This document shows positions 13,792 through 15,107 of a stretch of 15,107 nucleotides of DNA, piece by piece. The notes beneath the pieces are model-generated. The model had not been told where the DNA came from. It did not search any database and saw nothing but the letters and a program-made list of their open reading frames with translations. Position numbers and translations under genes: made by a program. Position 1 is the stretch's first letter. Each line of letters starts with the position of its first letter. The DNA is taken from the NCBI GenBank assembly GCA_026706225.1, contig JAPOZE010000670.1:1-15107 (forward strand), read 5' to 3'. This DNA is from Acidobacteriota bacterium. Its GTDB lineage: Bacteria > Acidobacteriota > Terriglobia > Versatilivoradales > Versatilivoraceae.

Positions 13792-15107
13792 ATGCTCAGA
13801 CAATCAATCGAGCCCCGGACCCGCCAGGGCAGAGAGTACATAGCCGGGGAATGGAAACCCCACCGGCAGGAACTGGCAGTGCTCAACCCCTCCGACCACT
13901 CCACCATCGGATCGGTCCCCGTCTCTGAAGTCGAAAGCCTGGACCGGGCCGTGGCCGCCGCCAACGATGCCCTGGACACCTGGGGGAATCATCTGAAGTG
14001 GTCCTGGGTCCGGCGGGCCGAAGTGGTGGACACCTGGGTCCAGCAGGTTCGGAAGCACCAGGCCGAGCTGGCTTTCCTGATGGCGGTCGAGAGTGGGAAG
14101 CACCTGGACGAGTCCAGGGCCGACGTGGTGGAAGCCATCCACATGCTGCAGTATTGCGCGGGCCGTGGCCGCCAGTCCATCGGCGAACGGGTGGCCTCGG
14201 AAATCCCCGACAAGGAAGCCGAGATCTACCTGGCCCCACGCGGGGTCTGCACGGTCATCACGCCCTGGAACTTTCCGGCGGCCATTCCCACCTGGCTGAT
14301 CGGGCCCGCCCTGGTCTGCGGCAATCCCGTGGTCTTCAAGCCTTCCGAGGAGACTCCCCTGACCGCCCAGTACCTGGTCCGACTGTTCGACCTGGCGGCC
14401 CGCGAGCACGGGGCGCCAGCCGGCGTGCTCAACCTGGTCCACGGCCCGGGGCGGGTGGGGGAGCACCTGGTCCGGCATCCGGACACGGTGGGACAGCTCT
14501 TCACCGGCTCTCATGGGGTGGGGTCCAAGGTCAAGCAGATTGCGGCCTCCCACTACGACAAGTTCGCGGTGTGCGAGATGGGGGGCAAGAATTCGCTGAT
14601 CGTGCTGGAGGACGCCAACCTGGAGCTGGCCGTCAACTCGGCCATCCTGTCGGCCTACAAGACCACCCACCAGCGCTGCGTGTCGGCCGACCTGCTGATT
14701 GTCCAGAAGTCGATCGAGCCCGAGTTCACCCGGCGCTTCCTGGAAGTCACAGACCGGGTCCGCTTCGGAGACCCGCTGGATGCCGCCTTCCTGGCCGGAC
14801 CCCTGATCAATGAGAAGGCGGTGGACAAGTTCGAGGCCTGCGCTTCCCGGATCGAAGAAGAGTGTGAGGACCGCCTGCGACAAGGGGGTCTGGACGGCCC
14901 GGGCAACTTCGTCCGTCCCAACGTCTTCCGGATGTCCCATCGTCCCGGGACCTTTGCCCTGACCCAGGAGTTCTTCACCCCCAACGTGGTGATCGTGCCG
15001 GTGGAGGATTTCGAGGAAGCCATGCAGGTGGCCGACGCCAGCGAATTTGGGCTCTCGATGTCGCTGATGACCGATGACTTACGGAAGATGAGGAAGTGTA
15101 GAAGGCT
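13792..15107 (+). CDS. NAD(P)-dependent aldehyde dehydrogenase (C-terminus beyond window)
   Basis: This aldehyde dehydrogenase superfamily enzyme oxidises an aldehyde to the acid. It is open through the right edge with 438 codons present of an expected 480-500. Visible motifs are REYIAGEWKPH near the N-terminus, VITPWNFPAAIPTWLIGPAL (catalytic Asn160), NPVVFKPSEETPL, LFTGSHGVG in the coenzyme fold, CEMGGKNSLIV (Glu262) and THQRCVSADLLIV (nucleophile Cys296). The spacing of Asn, Glu and Cys is normal for the superfamily. ATG at 13792 fits the usual N-terminus but lacks a clear Shine-Dalgarno. In-frame ATG at 13714 would add 26 residues without family similarity. The residues before the catalytic Cys are THQRC where GQRC is usual. 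The substrate is not readable; it may act on sugar-derived or amino-acid-derived semialdehydes. Confidence 0.92.
   Translation, partial: MLRQSIEPRTRQGREYIAGEWKPHRQELAVLNPSDHSTIGSVPVSEVESLDRAVAAANDALDTWGNHLKWSWVRRAEVVDTWVQQVRKHQAELAFLMAVESGKHLDESRADVVEAIHMLQYCAGRGRQSIGERVASEIPDKEAEIYLAPRGVCTVITPWNFPAAIPTWLIGPALVCGNPVVFKPSEETPLTAQYLVRLFDLAAREHGAPAGVLNLVHGPGRVGEHLVRHPDTVGQLFTGSHGVGSKVKQIAASHYDKFAVCEMGGKNSLIVLEDANLELAVNSAILSAYKTTHQRCVSADLLIVQKSIEPEFTRRFLEVTDRVRFGDPLDAAFLAGPLINEKAVDKFEACASRIEEECEDRLRQGGLDGPGNFVRPNVFRMSHRPGTFALTQEFFTPNVVIVPVEDFEEAMQVADASEFGLSMSLMTDDLRKMRKCRR

Overview
The window is GC-rich, uses Shine-Dalgarno-led genes and contains no rRNA, tRNA or CRISPR that I can see. Its gene content is a TonB-dependent outer-membrane receptor with an N-terminal carboxypeptidase-regulatory-like domain, a pair of exported sulfatases, a class III CoA-transferase pathway and a GC-rich interspersed repeat. 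This fits a Gram-negative environmental heterotroph. Acidobacteriota is my best guess and Planctomycetota-like lineages are an alternative. This is inference from gene content, not from a marker gene.

Layout, left to right. (1) Positions 1-3103, minus strand: an iron-type operon. A near-perfect Fur box (3081-3103) overlaps the -35 hexamer of a good sigma70-like promoter. About 200 nt downstream comes a secreted DUF3386 protein (2049-2849), then a TonB-dependent receptor (1997 running off the left edge). (2) Positions 3319-5738, minus strand: a gamma-glutamyltransferase-family Ntn hydrolase (4000-5738), broken in this sequence by a one-base frameshift, followed by an SGNH/GDSL hydrolase (3319-3939). 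(3) Positions 5739-6195: a divergent intergenic region carrying a 184-bp element with 27-bp terminal inverted repeats. (4) Positions 6196-10009, plus strand: four tightly packed genes for a MaoC-type hydratase, a CitE-like C-C lyase, a class III CoA-transferase and a YkvI-family membrane transporter. Activation, hydration and cleavage of a C5 dicarboxylate such as itaconate or mesaconate is the most economical reading. (5) Positions 10105-13447, minus strand: two sulfatases (iduronate-2-sulfatase-like, and an arylsulfatase-like one with an atypical CxPSL site), then a 77-residue coiled-coil/membrane protein. A sigma70-like promoter lies at 13604-13632. (6) From 13792 to the right edge, plus strand: an aldehyde dehydrogenase truncated by the window.

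The most interesting points are four. DUF3386, a family of unknown function, is tied to iron control by a strong Fur site and a TonB receptor. The gamma-glutamyltransferase homologue has lost every residue I can align with the glutamate-binding pocket while keeping its catalytic threonine. The compact C5-dicarboxyl-CoA module is linked to an orphan transporter family. The inverted-repeat element sits between the divergent genes.
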